A model generated the notes under the pieces. That model ran no database searches and had not been told where the DNA came from. It was given only the letters and a program-made list of their open reading frames with translations. Positions 16,562 through 24,374 of a stretch of DNA of 64,000 nt are shown here, one piece after another. The stretch covers positions 1 through 64,000 of the forward strand of contig JBQNAL010000005.1 of NCBI GenBank assembly GCA_052170475.1, in the 5' to 3' direction. The stretch comes from CAJPQU01 sp052170475 (GTDB taxonomy: Bacteria; Bacillota; Negativicutes; Selenomonadales; Selenomonadaceae). The translations under genes were made by a program, and so were the position numbers. Position 1 is the stretch's first letter. Every line of letters starts with the position of its first letter.

Positions 16562-18148
16562 ATGAAAGTGTTAGCAGCAGACGGCGTTTCTCCACGGGGC
16601 ATTGAGATTTTGCGGGAGGCGGGATTTACGGTCGATGTCAAGGATAAGCTCTCCGCCGAAGAGCTCCTCTCGACCATCGGCGACTATGACGCTCTGATCG
16701 TCCGTTCCGCGTCCAAGGTGACGAAGGAGGTCTTAGCCGCCGGGAAAAACCTCAAGATCATCGGGCGAGCCGGGGTGGGCGTGGACAATATTGATGTGCA
16801 TGCGGCGACAGAGGCGGGCGTCATCGTCATCAATTCCCCCGGCGGCAACACGACCGCTGCGACGGAACACACCATCGGCATGATGTTAGCGGTATCGCGG
16901 CACATTCCGGCCGCGAACGAGACTACACAGAAGGGCGAGTGGAACCGCAAGAAGTACGTCGGCGTGGAGCTTCGGGGCAAGACCTTGGGCGTCGTGGGCT
17001 TAGGCCGCATCGGCGCAGGGGTCGCGAAGCGCGCCCACGCCTTTGAGATGACCGTCATCGGCTACGATCCCTACGTCACGGAGGAGCGTGCGAAGGTGAT
17101 GGGCGTAGAACTGGTGACGCTCGAGCAGATCATCGCGCGAAGCGATTTCATCACCGTTCACATGCCGCTGACGGCGGAGACGCGGGACATGTTCCACAAG
17201 GAGAACATGGCGAAGATGAAGTCGGGCGTCCGGCTCATCAACTGTGCGCGGGGCGGGATCATCAACGAAGCGGACTTGGCGGAAGCGGTCAAAGCAGGCG
17301 CCGTCGCCGGCGCGGCCATCGACGTCTTTACGGAGGAGCCGCTGCCCGCCGATCACCCCCTCCTCGGCGTCCCGGGGATCGTCTTGACGCCGCACCTCGG
17401 CGCTTCCACCATCGAGGCGCAGATCGGCGTCTCCATCGATGTGGCGGAAGGCATCGTGTCCGCCTTGAAGGGCGAGCCGGTGATGACTGCCGTCAACATG
17501 GCGCCGGTCTCACCGCAGGTCATGAATGTCATCAAGCCGTTCTTCGATTTGGCGGAGCGCCTTGGCTGCATGGCGGGGGCGCTTGCGGAGGGCGCGGTGC
17601 GCACCGTGGAGGTAGAGTATATCGGCGACATCACCGAAGTCAATACGAAGCTCCTCACCACAGCGGTCTTAAAGGGACTCTTGAACCCCATCTTGGAGAC
17701 GACGGTGAACTACGTCAATGCGCCGGGTCTTGCCAAGGATCGGGGCATCGCCGTGCGGGAAGTGAAGAGCAAGGACGCGGCGAACTTTACGAACCTCATT
17801 TCGGTGAAGGTAACGACGGAGAAAAAGGAGACGGTACTCTCGGGGGCGCTCTTTGGCAGCGAGGGGCGCATCGTATCCATCGATGGCTATCGGGTGGACG
17901 TCGATCCCCATAAGCGCATCCTCCTCTGCCCCCACATCAATCGCCCCGGTGTCATCGGGAAAGTCGGCTCCCTCATGGGCGACGAGGGGATCAACATCTC
18001 GGGCATGCAGGTGGGCAAGACGGAGCAGGAGGGGACGAACATTATGGTGCTGACCATCGACAATGAAGTTCCCGCCGCCGTACTCGAGCAGGTCGTCGGA
18101 TTAGACGGCATTTTCGGCGCCAAGGTCATCAATTTCGAGTTGTTGTAA
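16562..18148 (+). CDS. serA: D-3-phosphoglycerate dehydrogenase
   Basis: A 528-residue long-form SerA that oxidises 3-phosphoglycerate to 3-phosphohydroxypyruvate with NAD, committing carbon to serine. It has a D-isomer dehydrogenase substrate domain, an NAD-binding fold (VVGLGRIGAGVA) with catalytic Arg (CARGGIINEADL), Glu (DVFTEEPLP) and His (TPHLGAST), then an intervening ASB domain, and a C-terminal ACT domain (HINRPGVIGKVGSLMG onward) able to bind serine for feedback control. AAAGGAGAG precedes the ATG. Confidence 0.96.
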   Translation: MKVLAADGVSPRGIEILREAGFTVDVKDKLSAEELLSTIGDYDALIVRSASKVTKEVLAAGKNLKIIGRAGVGVDNIDVHAATEAGVIVINSPGGNTTAATEHTIGMMLAVSRHIPAANETTQKGEWNRKKYVGVELRGKTLGVVGLGRIGAGVAKRAHAFEMTVIGYDPYVTEERAKVMGVELVTLEQIIARSDFITVHMPLTAETRDMFHKENMAKMKSGVRLINCARGGIINEADLAEAVKAGAVAGAAIDVFTEEPLPADHPLLGVPGIVLTPHLGASTIEAQIGVSIDVAEGIVSALKGEPVMTAVNMAPVSPQVMNVIKPFFDLAERLGCMAGALAEGAVRTVEVEYIGDITEVNTKLLTTAVLKGLLNPILETTVNYVNAPGLAKDRGIAVREVKSKDAANFTNLISVKVTTEKKETVLSGALFGSEGRIVSIDGYRVDVDPHKRILLCPHINRPGVIGKVGSLMGDEGINISGMQVGKTEQEGTNIMVLTIDNEVPAAVLEQVVGLDGIFGAKVINFELL

Positions 18149-18168
18149 GACGCGGAGATACGCATAGG

Positions 18169-18228
18169 AAAAGGCGCTTTGCCGCACGCGCGCGGGGGAA
18201 CCCGAGCGGGCGGTGAAGCGCTTTTTTT
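18169..18228 (+). terminator. serA terminator
   Basis: The left arm AAAGGCGCTTTGCCGC pairs (with a G-U pair and a bulge) with GCGGTGAAGCGCTTT, and the hairpin ends in a run of seven T residues. Confidence 0.75.
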
Positions 18229-18256
18229 GCGGCGCCGGTCTAATCGAATACGTTTC

Positions 18257-18290
18257 TTGCCTGGTTTGATGGTGTACGCTATAATGTACA
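18257..18290 (+). promoter_or_regulatory. yefM-yoeB promoter with paired TGTACA-type operator
   Basis: TTGCCT (18257-18262), a 17-base spacer and TATAAT (18280-18285). Two hexamers, TGTACG (18273-18278) and TGTACA (18285-18290), flank the -10 with centres exactly 12 bases apart. That matches the E. coli yefM-yoeB operator as I recall it (TGTACA cores, 12-base spacing), which supports YefM-type autorepression. Confidence 0.7.
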
Positions 18291-18305
18291 TAAGGAGGGA
18301 TAGAC

Positions 18306-18554
18306 ATGCAAATGATGAACGCGACAAATTTTCGCCGGGGCCTTTTCGCCGCCATTGAACAGACGGTGCGCTACAATGAGCCGATCCACATTACGAGCCG
18401 GACGGGGAATGCGGTTCTCCTCAGCGAGGAGGATTACAATGATATGATGGCTACGATTGAATTGGGGGCGGTTCCGGGGATGGAAGAGAAAATCGTCCAG
18501 GGGCTTAAGACCCCACTGAACGACTGTGTGCCAGCCGATGAGGTGAAGTGGTGA
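18306..18554 (+). CDS. yefM: YefM/Phd-family antitoxin
   Basis: An 82-residue Phd/YefM-fold antitoxin. The N-terminal NATNFRRGLFAAIEQTV and the strand EPIHITSRTGNAVLLSEEDY are the family hallmark and form the DNA-binding dimer; the acidic C-terminal part would bind and inhibit the toxin. TAAGGAGGG precedes the ATG. The stop overlaps the toxin start, and the operator upstream has the TGTACA arrangement expected of a YefM regulator. Confidence 0.92.
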   Translation: MQMMNATNFRRGLFAAIEQTVRYNEPIHITSRTGNAVLLSEEDYNDMMATIELGAVPGMEEKIVQGLKTPLNDCVPADEVKW

Positions 18555-18817
18555 CTTGGGGCATCGTCTATACCAAAGCAGCGGTTTCCGATATTCCAAA
18601 ACTCAAGGCGGCACATTTGGCCGAGAAAGCGCAGAGACTGATTGCGCTTTTAGCGGCAGATCCCTTTCAAAATCCACCGCCTTATGAAAAACTGCGGGGG
18701 AATTTGAAGGGGGCTTATGCCCGACGTATCAATATTCGCCACCGGCTTGTTTACGAGGTGATCGAGACGGCGCGTACCGTGAAGATCCTCAGTTTATGGA
18801 CACATTACGGGGATTGA
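18551..18817 (+). CDS. yoeB: YoeB/Txe-family mRNA interferase toxin
   Basis: An 88-residue RelE-superfamily endonuclease expected to cleave mRNA at the ribosomal A site. The catalytic Glu46 (PYEKLRG), Arg65 (RHRLVY) and the C-terminal His85-Tyr86 (THYG) are present. The GTG at 18551 is chosen over an adjacent GTG at 18548; GAGGTGA lies just upstream inside yefM. It is clearly divergent in sequence from the other YoeB-like toxin at 6920, so it is not a recent duplicate. Confidence 0.9.
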   Translation: MTWGIVYTKAAVSDIPKLKAAHLAEKAQRLIALLAADPFQNPPPYEKLRGNLKGAYARRINIRHRLVYEVIETARTVKILSLWTHYGD

Positions 18818-18826
18818 GCTGCGGCG

Positions 18827-20731
18827 TCATTTTTCCTGCCGCGTTTTGCCGGGGCCGTCGTCGGCGACGGAGACGCGGGTTTCGGCAAAGGTTTTCATGT
18901 CGTTTAAGATGTGGAGGGCGGCGTCGATGATCGTAAAGCCAAGGCAGGCGACCGCCCCGCCGGCGGCGGTGATGCCGAGGCGGAGGAGGTTTGGCTGGGT
19001 GTGGAGGAGGTAGGGAGAGAGCGCGGGCGCGAGGGCTTTTGCATAGCGCGCCACGATCTCCGTGGCTTCGTCGTCCAAGACGACGAGGGCGTTATTGTGC
19101 GCCGCAGCGATGATCGCGCCCAAGAGCGCCGAAACTTCCGCCTGCAAGGGTGCGCCGACATGGGCGAGAAATTCTGTCGGATCATAGCGCAGCGCACCGT
19201 CCTCTTTGAGGAGCGCAGTGCGGAGCGCCGCCGCCTTTTCCCCGGGGGCGTATGATGCGCCGTCGGAGAGGGCGACGCCCACGAGGGGAACGGAAAACGC
19301 GATGCCCTCCCCGACGGCGCGCCCGAAGTCGAAGGCTTCGGTGAGGGGGCGATCGTTTCGGAGATGGGCGAGGGTGACCTCGGCTGTTGCGTGCTGCGCG
19401 AAGGCGGCGGTACGTCGCTTTTCTTCGGGCGTGCGTTCCTCGGCAGCAAAGATGAGGAGGGTGCGCGCGAGGTCGAGACCGGGGCGTTCGTCATCCAAGA
19501 TACCCGCCAGTGCGGCGGCGATATGCTCTAAGTGACCGAGGCTGTCAATGGGCTTCGCCAAGTTGTCCAAGCGGCGCTGACACGCCTCCATGGCAGCGCG
19601 GGACGGCGTGGGAAGGGTTTGCAGATAGAAATCAAAGGTTTTGTCGGTGAGGGCGGTTCCTTCGGCGGGCATGGTTTCTTCCGTGACGGGGAAGGATTCG
19701 TCCGCGCTTTGCAGCGCTTCCTGCACGCGGACGGCGGCGTCGAGGAGATTGACGGCGAGGGAGGAGCCGGTGGCCTCCCCTAAGCGAAAGGCCATGTCCA
19801 TGTACGGGACGAGGCCTAATTGTTTCAGCATGGCGCCGTGCGCCGGCTCCGCCGCCTGATGCGACGCGATCAGGTAGCGGGCGGAAAGGGGCGCGATGGC
19901 CTTTGCGATGAGGGCGGCGGCCGCCGTGTTGAAGCCGTCGATGACGACGACGGCACGGTGTGCCGCCGCCCCTAAGAGGATGCCGGTGATGCAGCCGATC
20001 TCAAAGCCCCCGACCTTGGCGAGGACGTCTATGCCATCTTTGGGGTCGGGCTGGTTCACGCGCAGGGCCTCTCGCACGACGTCGATCTTGACCTTTAGCC
20101 GCGCGTCGGAGATGTTCGTCCCGCGCCCGGTGGCTTCTTCCGGGGTCAAATCGCAGAAGACGGCGGCGACGCAGGCGGAGGAGGTGGTATTGGCGATGCC
20201 CATCTCTCCCGGCAAAAAGCAGCGGACGCCGTTTTTTACGCCGGCGGCGGCGAGTTCGATGCCGATCTCGATGGCCTCTATCGCCTGCGCCCGCGTCATG
20301 GCGGGACCCTCGGCGCAATTTTTCGTGCCGAGGGCGATTTTCTTTTGCAGAAGTCCCGGCAGATGATCCATGGGGGCGGCGATGCCGAGGTCGGCGACGA
20401 GGAGATCCGAGCCGGCGAAATTCGAGAGGGCGTTGGCGACCGCGCCCCGCGAGATGAGATAATTCGTGGTCATCTGCACCGTGGTGGAGGGGGGATAGGC
20501 GCTCACCTTCATGGCGGCGACGCCGTGATCGGCGCAGCAGATGATCGTCTCTTTCTTCGGGAAGGGCGGCGCGACGCTCCCCGTCGCGGCGGCATAGCGG
20601 GCGAGGAGCGCCGTGAGCGCGCCCAAGCCGAGGTCTTTCCCTGCTGGCGTCCGCAGCGTCGCGGCCGCTTCTTCGCCGATGGCGGCATCGGGCGGCTCGA
20701 TGCGGGCAATGGTTTCTTTGAGAGAGGGCAT
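18827..20731 (-). CDS. cobT: Double-length CobT (tandem fusion, second copy degenerate)
   Basis: A 634-residue protein, nearly twice normal length. Residues 1-345 are a complete nicotinate-nucleotide:dimethylbenzimidazole phosphoribosyltransferase, which activates the lower ligand of cobalamin. CADHGVAAM, PGEMGIANTTSSA, and RLGEATG with the catalytic Glu319 are intact. Residues 365-615 resemble CobT again: VGAPLQAEVSALLG matches VGGFEIGCITGILLG, and RLGITAAGG (584-592) aligns with RLGEATG, replacing the glutamate by Ile. AAGGAGA precedes the ATG at 20731. The second half may be structural or bind a different ligand. No other cobalamin synthesis gene is nearby. Confidence 0.88.
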   Translation of the reverse strand: MPSLKETIARIEPPDAAIGEEAAATLRTPAGKDLGLGALTALLARYAAATGSVAPPFPKKETIICCADHGVAAMKVSAYPPSTTVQMTTNYLISRGAVANALSNFAGSDLLVADLGIAAPMDHLPGLLQKKIALGTKNCAEGPAMTRAQAIEAIEIGIELAAAGVKNGVRCFLPGEMGIANTTSSACVAAVFCDLTPEEATGRGTNISDARLKVKIDVVREALRVNQPDPKDGIDVLAKVGGFEIGCITGILLGAAAHRAVVVIDGFNTAAAALIAKAIAPLSARYLIASHQAAEPAHGAMLKQLGLVPYMDMAFRLGEATGSSLAVNLLDAAVRVQEALQSADESFPVTEETMPAEGTALTDKTFDFYLQTLPTPSRAAMEACQRRLDNLAKPIDSLGHLEHIAAALAGILDDERPGLDLARTLLIFAAEERTPEEKRRTAAFAQHATAEVTLAHLRNDRPLTEAFDFGRAVGEGIAFSVPLVGVALSDGASYAPGEKAAALRTALLKEDGALRYDPTEFLAHVGAPLQAEVSALLGAIIAAAHNNALVVLDDEATEIVARYAKALAPALSPYLLHTQPNLLRLGITAAGGAVACLGFTIIDAALHILNDMKTFAETRVSVADDGPGKTRQEK

Positions 20732-20767
20732 GGAAGTCTCCTTTTTGGTGGCAGGTGGATGTTCACG

Positions 20768-20851
20768 AAAAAACTCCCGGCGTCTTTCCCCCCTCGGCAC
20801 GTTCACGGTGTGTGCGCATGGCCGAGGGGGCGATCGGGGCGGGAGTTTTTT
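20768..20851 (-). terminator. Compound hairpin terminating the antiporter operon
   Basis: The outer stem AAAAAACTCCCG (20768-20779) pairs with CGGGAGTTTTTT (20840-20851), and the inner CCCCCTCGGC pairs with GCCGAGGGGG (20821-20830). It lies between the end of the minus-strand antiporter operon and cobT. No cobalamin riboswitch motif was found here. Confidence 0.65.
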
Positions 20852-20870
20852 GAGGCGGGTTTTTCGCCCC

Positions 20871-22610
20871 CTACAAGCTGGTGCGGAAGTAGAAGATGCA
20901 GATGAAGAGGACGGTGAGGATGATCATGATGGTGTCGGCGATGCTGGTGCGGTAGTTGTCCGGGCTGTAATGCTTCTTTTCCCGGAAGGGCTTGGCGTCC
21001 AAGAACTGCATGGGGTTGTCGCAGACGAGCATGATCTGGTGGACGCCGATGCCCCACGCGCTGCCGAGACCGCGGCAGAGGGCGAAGCAGAGGTAGGTGA
21101 TGCCGCCGAAGACGCGCTTTAAGGGGCGGCGGTAGAACCAGTCAAAGTCGAGGGAGATCGCCGTGTGGGGTTCCATGCGCGGCAAAAAGAGCAGGAAGGG
21201 GATCAGCCCAATCGTCATCATGATGAGTTGGTTCGTCACATGTCCCACGGTGAAGGGAACGTAGCCGACCGCCCCGAAGGGGAGGAAGGGATAGAGCGTC
21301 CTCTCGGGGAAGAGCCCGATGACGACGCAGAGGGACGCGCCAAGGGCCATGGCGATCTTCATGTTGGCCTCCACCGGGCGCACTTCGGCCGCTTTTCCAA
21401 GATCGGGGCGCAGGAAGATGAAGTAGAGCATCTTAAAGCAGATGGAGAGCAGCGTCCCCATGCTGGCCAATTCTAAGAGCAGCGCCGCCGCTTCTAAGTG
21501 CGCCGCCTCCGCTGCGGTGATGGTGATCATCTTGCTGACGAAGCCGTTGAAGAGGGGGACACCGGCGATGGAGAACGCGCCTACGGCAAAGCAGACCGCC
21601 ACTAAGGGGTAGCGCCGTGCCATGCCGCCCAGCTCGTTGATGCGGCGGACGCCGGTGGCGTAGATGAGGGCGCTGCAACACATGAAGAGGAGGGATTTAT
21701 AGAGGATGTGGCAGACGGCGTGCGCCGCCGCGCCGTTCATGCTCATCAGCGTCCCGATTCCGACGCCTGCCACCATGTAGCCTACCTGGCTGACGATGTG
21801 GTAGCTCAAAAGGCGGATCATGTCGTTTTCCATCACGGCGAAGGTCGCGCCGTAGAGCGCCATGAGGACGCCGACGCCGATGAGGAGATCCGTGCCGCCA
21901 AAGACGCGAAGGAGCGCGTAGACGGCGACCTTCGTGGTGCAGCTCGACATGAAGACGCTGCCCGTCAAGGTGGCCGCCGGATAGCCGTCCACCAGCCAGC
22001 CGTGCAGCGGCACCGCCGCCGCATTGATCAAAAAGCCTGAGAGGAGGAGCCAGAAGGCCAAATCGTGAGGCCCGCCCACTAAGTTGTGGACGAGGAGATC
22101 CCCCGCCATCAATTTCAGGAGAACGCCGAAGAGGACGAGATTCCCGCTCAAGGTGTGGATGAGGATGTAGCGGATGCCGGCGCTCTTGCTTTCGGGGCGG
22201 GGGTCATTCCAGATGAGGAAGGTGGAAGTGACGGCTTCAAGCTCCCAAAAGCAGAGGAACGTGATCCAGTCGTGCGCCAAGACGACGCCGATGGAGGAGC
22301 CGACGTAGGCCATGGAGCAGAAGGCTTCCATGGGGCTTTTGTTGTGGCAGCTGTAAATGCCGCCGATGGCGCCCAAGATACAGAAGGTGACGCCGAAGAT
22401 GAAGCTCAGGGGGTCTACCAAAAGGTAACGCAGGGTAAAATCCGGCAAAAAGGAGAAGGCGAGATCGGTGCCGAGGGAAAGCCGGCACATGCTGAAGACG
22501 GCGAGGAGAGGCCCAGCCGCGAGGATCAGCCGGCGGGGCTTCGCGTCCGAGAAGGCGGCGAAGAGGCCGACGAAGAAGAAGAGGAAGCCCGGATGGAAGT
22601 TTTCAAACAT
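20871..22610 (-). CDS. Antiporter pump subunit (NuoL/MrpA-D/MbhH-like), third copy
   Basis: A 579-residue polytopic membrane protein of the proton/cation-translocating family shared by complex I, Mrp antiporters and group 4 hydrogenases. The TM5 glutamate is present (CFWELEA, Glu123). The TM7 lysine that normally precedes PLHGW is replaced by Asn196 (FLINAAAVPLHGWL). The TM8-type lysine (TTKVAVYALLR, Lys227) is kept. The C-terminal extension (about residues 480-579) ends in a lone transmembrane helix, recalling the lateral arm of NuoL. It is the last gene of the operon and overlaps its upstream neighbour by 8 bases. Confidence 0.85.
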   Translation of the reverse strand: MFENFHPGFLFFFVGLFAAFSDAKPRRLILAAGPLLAVFSMCRLSLGTDLAFSFLPDFTLRYLLVDPLSFIFGVTFCILGAIGGIYSCHNKSPMEAFCSMAYVGSSIGVVLAHDWITFLCFWELEAVTSTFLIWNDPRPESKSAGIRYILIHTLSGNLVLFGVLLKLMAGDLLVHNLVGGPHDLAFWLLLSGFLINAAAVPLHGWLVDGYPAATLTGSVFMSSCTTKVAVYALLRVFGGTDLLIGVGVLMALYGATFAVMENDMIRLLSYHIVSQVGYMVAGVGIGTLMSMNGAAAHAVCHILYKSLLFMCCSALIYATGVRRINELGGMARRYPLVAVCFAVGAFSIAGVPLFNGFVSKMITITAAEAAHLEAAALLLELASMGTLLSICFKMLYFIFLRPDLGKAAEVRPVEANMKIAMALGASLCVVIGLFPERTLYPFLPFGAVGYVPFTVGHVTNQLIMMTIGLIPFLLFLPRMEPHTAISLDFDWFYRRPLKRVFGGITYLCFALCRGLGSAWGIGVHQIMLVCDNPMQFLDAKPFREKKHYSPDNYRTSIADTIMIILTVLFICIFYFRTSL

Positions 22611-22869
22611 GGCCGTCGTCGCCTCCTTCCCTGTAATAATTTTCCTCCCGCTGTAAAAGCGGCGTCAGCACGAGCTTTGCCACAAAAATGAGAAGCGAGC
22701 AGCCGAGAAAAGCGAAGAGGATCATGCCGCCCGGCCGCTCCAAGAGGTTTTCGGCACCGCTTTCGTAAGCCCCACAGGCAAAGGCGATGGCAAAGGAGAA
22801 GAGGCCGAGCGCGAGAGCGACGAAGACCGCCAAGAGGCGCTGCCGGCGGTTCGCGATGAGATCCATCAT
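22603..22869 (-). CDS. Small two-span membrane protein of the antiporter operon
   Basis: An 88-residue protein with two predicted membrane spans (LLAVFVALALGLFSFAIAFA and ILFAFLGCSLLIFVAKLVL) and an acidic, glycine-rich C-terminus. I recognise no family. It overlaps the preceding pump gene (ATGA) and the following pump gene, so it is made in step with them and probably forms part of the complex. The frame extends to 22884; I place the start at the ATG at 22869, with an adjacent ATG at 22866 also possible. Confidence 0.6.
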   Translation of the reverse strand: MMDLIANRRQRLLAVFVALALGLFSFAIAFACGAYESGAENLLERPGGMILFAFLGCSLLIFVAKLVLTPLLQREENYYREGGDDGHV

Positions 22870-24374
22870 TTCAGCCACCCCCAAAAAGCCCCCGCGATGC
22901 CATCCGACGCCATCTGCGCCAGCCGATAGAAGTCCGGCGGAAAGAGTTCCGGGTCAATGCCTAAGACCACGGCCAAGATGGTCGTAAAGCAGATCGGGAT
23001 GAGCATGAGGTAGCTGATGGAGCCGTAGCGACGGGGGTCGTCTACGGGTTCCGGCTTGAAGAACGCCATGCGCACGATGGGCATGAGGTACGCCATCGCC
23101 AAGATGCCGGACGCTGCCCAGACGGCGACGAAGAGGGGCTGCCCCGCTTGGATCGCGCCCATGGCCAAGTTCCATTTGCTGATGAAGCCTACGACGAAGG
23201 GGGTGCCGGCGATGCCGAGGGAGGCGATGGCGAAGCAGCCCATGGTGATCGGCATGCGGTGACCGATGCCGTCCATCTCGCTGATGTCGTGGAGGTGGGT
23301 GCGGACGATGATGCAGCCGGCACACATGAAGAGGGTGATCTTCATGACGGCGTGCGCGACTAAGTGTAGGTACGCGCCCTTAAAGGCGAGCGGCGAGAGG
23401 AGCGCCCCACCCAAGACGATGTAGCTGAGCTGACCAATGGTGGAAAACGCCAAGCGGCGCTTTAAGTTGTCCTGCTTTAGGGCAATGAAGGAACTGGCGA
23501 TGATCGTGATGACCGCCGCCCACGCCAAGACGTCGGCGACGCCCAGCTCGGAGAGGAGCTTAGGGCCAAAGACGAAGCCCAAGATTCTGAGGACGGCGAA
23601 AACGCCGGTCTTGACGACTGCCACCGCGTGCAGGAGTGCGCTCACCGGCGTCGGTGCCACCATGGCGGCGGGGAGCCAGCCGTGGAGCGGCATGACCGCT
23701 GCCTTGACGCTCCCCGCCATGATCATGAGGACGAAGAGGAGCTGCAGCACCCACGCCGGCGCCATGTCCAAGGAGAGAAAGCCGCCCATGCGAAAGTCCA
23801 TCGTCCCCGCGATGCAGTAGACGCCCACCGTGGCCGCCAAAAAGAGCTGCCCGGAGACGAGGGTGTAGGCGAGGTATTTGCGCGACGCCAAGAGCGCTTC
23901 TTCGTCGCGCTCGTGGAGGACGAGGGGATAGCTCGAGAGGGTCAGGATCTCATAGAAGACGAAGAAGGTCAAAAGGTTCGCTGCCATGGCGATCCCCATC
24001 GTCGCCCCGATGCAGAGGGCGAAGGCGGCGAAGTAGCCGGTCTGCATGTCCTCGTGGTTGTTTCGCATGTAGCCGATGCTGTAAAAATTGATCGGCACCC
24101 AGAGGATCGACGCCAGAGAGGCGAAGATCATCCCCGCCGGATCGACGCGCATGGTGAGCCCGATGGTGTCCGTCAGGGCGAACAGCGTATATTCGTAGGT
24201 CGTCCCGCCGACGACGCCTTCCGCCATGCTGAGGATGGTACCGACGAGGAGCAGCGAGGCGACCGTGCTCCACATCTCGCGGATATTGGGATGCTTATGG
24301 CTGACGGAAACTAAGAGCGCCGCCAAAAAGGGGATGCCGATGGCCAGAAATGGCCGTGGATCGATGGCTGTCAT
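22866..24374 (-). CDS. mrpD: Antiporter pump subunit D (MrpD/MbhH-like), second copy
   Basis: A 502-residue, roughly 14-span pump subunit. The key ion-path residues are present: Glu142 in FFVFYEILTLSS and Lys224 in GSVKAAVMPLHGWLP. The family phrase TPVSALLHAVAVVKTGVFAVLR is intact. It is expected to couple cation and proton movement across the inner membrane. It overlaps both neighbours by 4 bases, consistent with strict co-translation. Confidence 0.88.
   Translation of the reverse strand: MTAIDPRPFLAIGIPFLAALLVSVSHKHPNIREMWSTVASLLLVGTILSMAEGVVGGTTYEYTLFALTDTIGLTMRVDPAGMIFASLASILWVPINFYSIGYMRNNHEDMQTGYFAAFALCIGATMGIAMAANLLTFFVFYEILTLSSYPLVLHERDEEALLASRKYLAYTLVSGQLFLAATVGVYCIAGTMDFRMGGFLSLDMAPAWVLQLLFVLMIMAGSVKAAVMPLHGWLPAAMVAPTPVSALLHAVAVVKTGVFAVLRILGFVFGPKLLSELGVADVLAWAAVITIIASSFIALKQDNLKRRLAFSTIGQLSYIVLGGALLSPLAFKGAYLHLVAHAVMKITLFMCAGCIIVRTHLHDISEMDGIGHRMPITMGCFAIASLGIAGTPFVVGFISKWNLAMGAIQAGQPLFVAVWAASGILAMAYLMPIVRMAFFKPEPVDDPRRYGSISYLMLIPICFTTILAVVLGIDPELFPPDFYRLAQMASDGIAGAFWGWLK

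Noticed and set aside
18306..18817. The two toxin-antitoxin loci as a recent duplication
   Set aside because: The toxins share catalytic residues but differ over most of their length, and the antitoxins belong to different folds (RelB/DinJ versus YefM), so they were acquired separately.
20732..20870. Possible cobalamin riboswitch between cobT and the antiporter operon
   Set aside because: The stretch forms a nested GC-rich hairpin with A/T-run ends, explained as a terminator. I could not find the B12-box sequence or the multi-arm layout.
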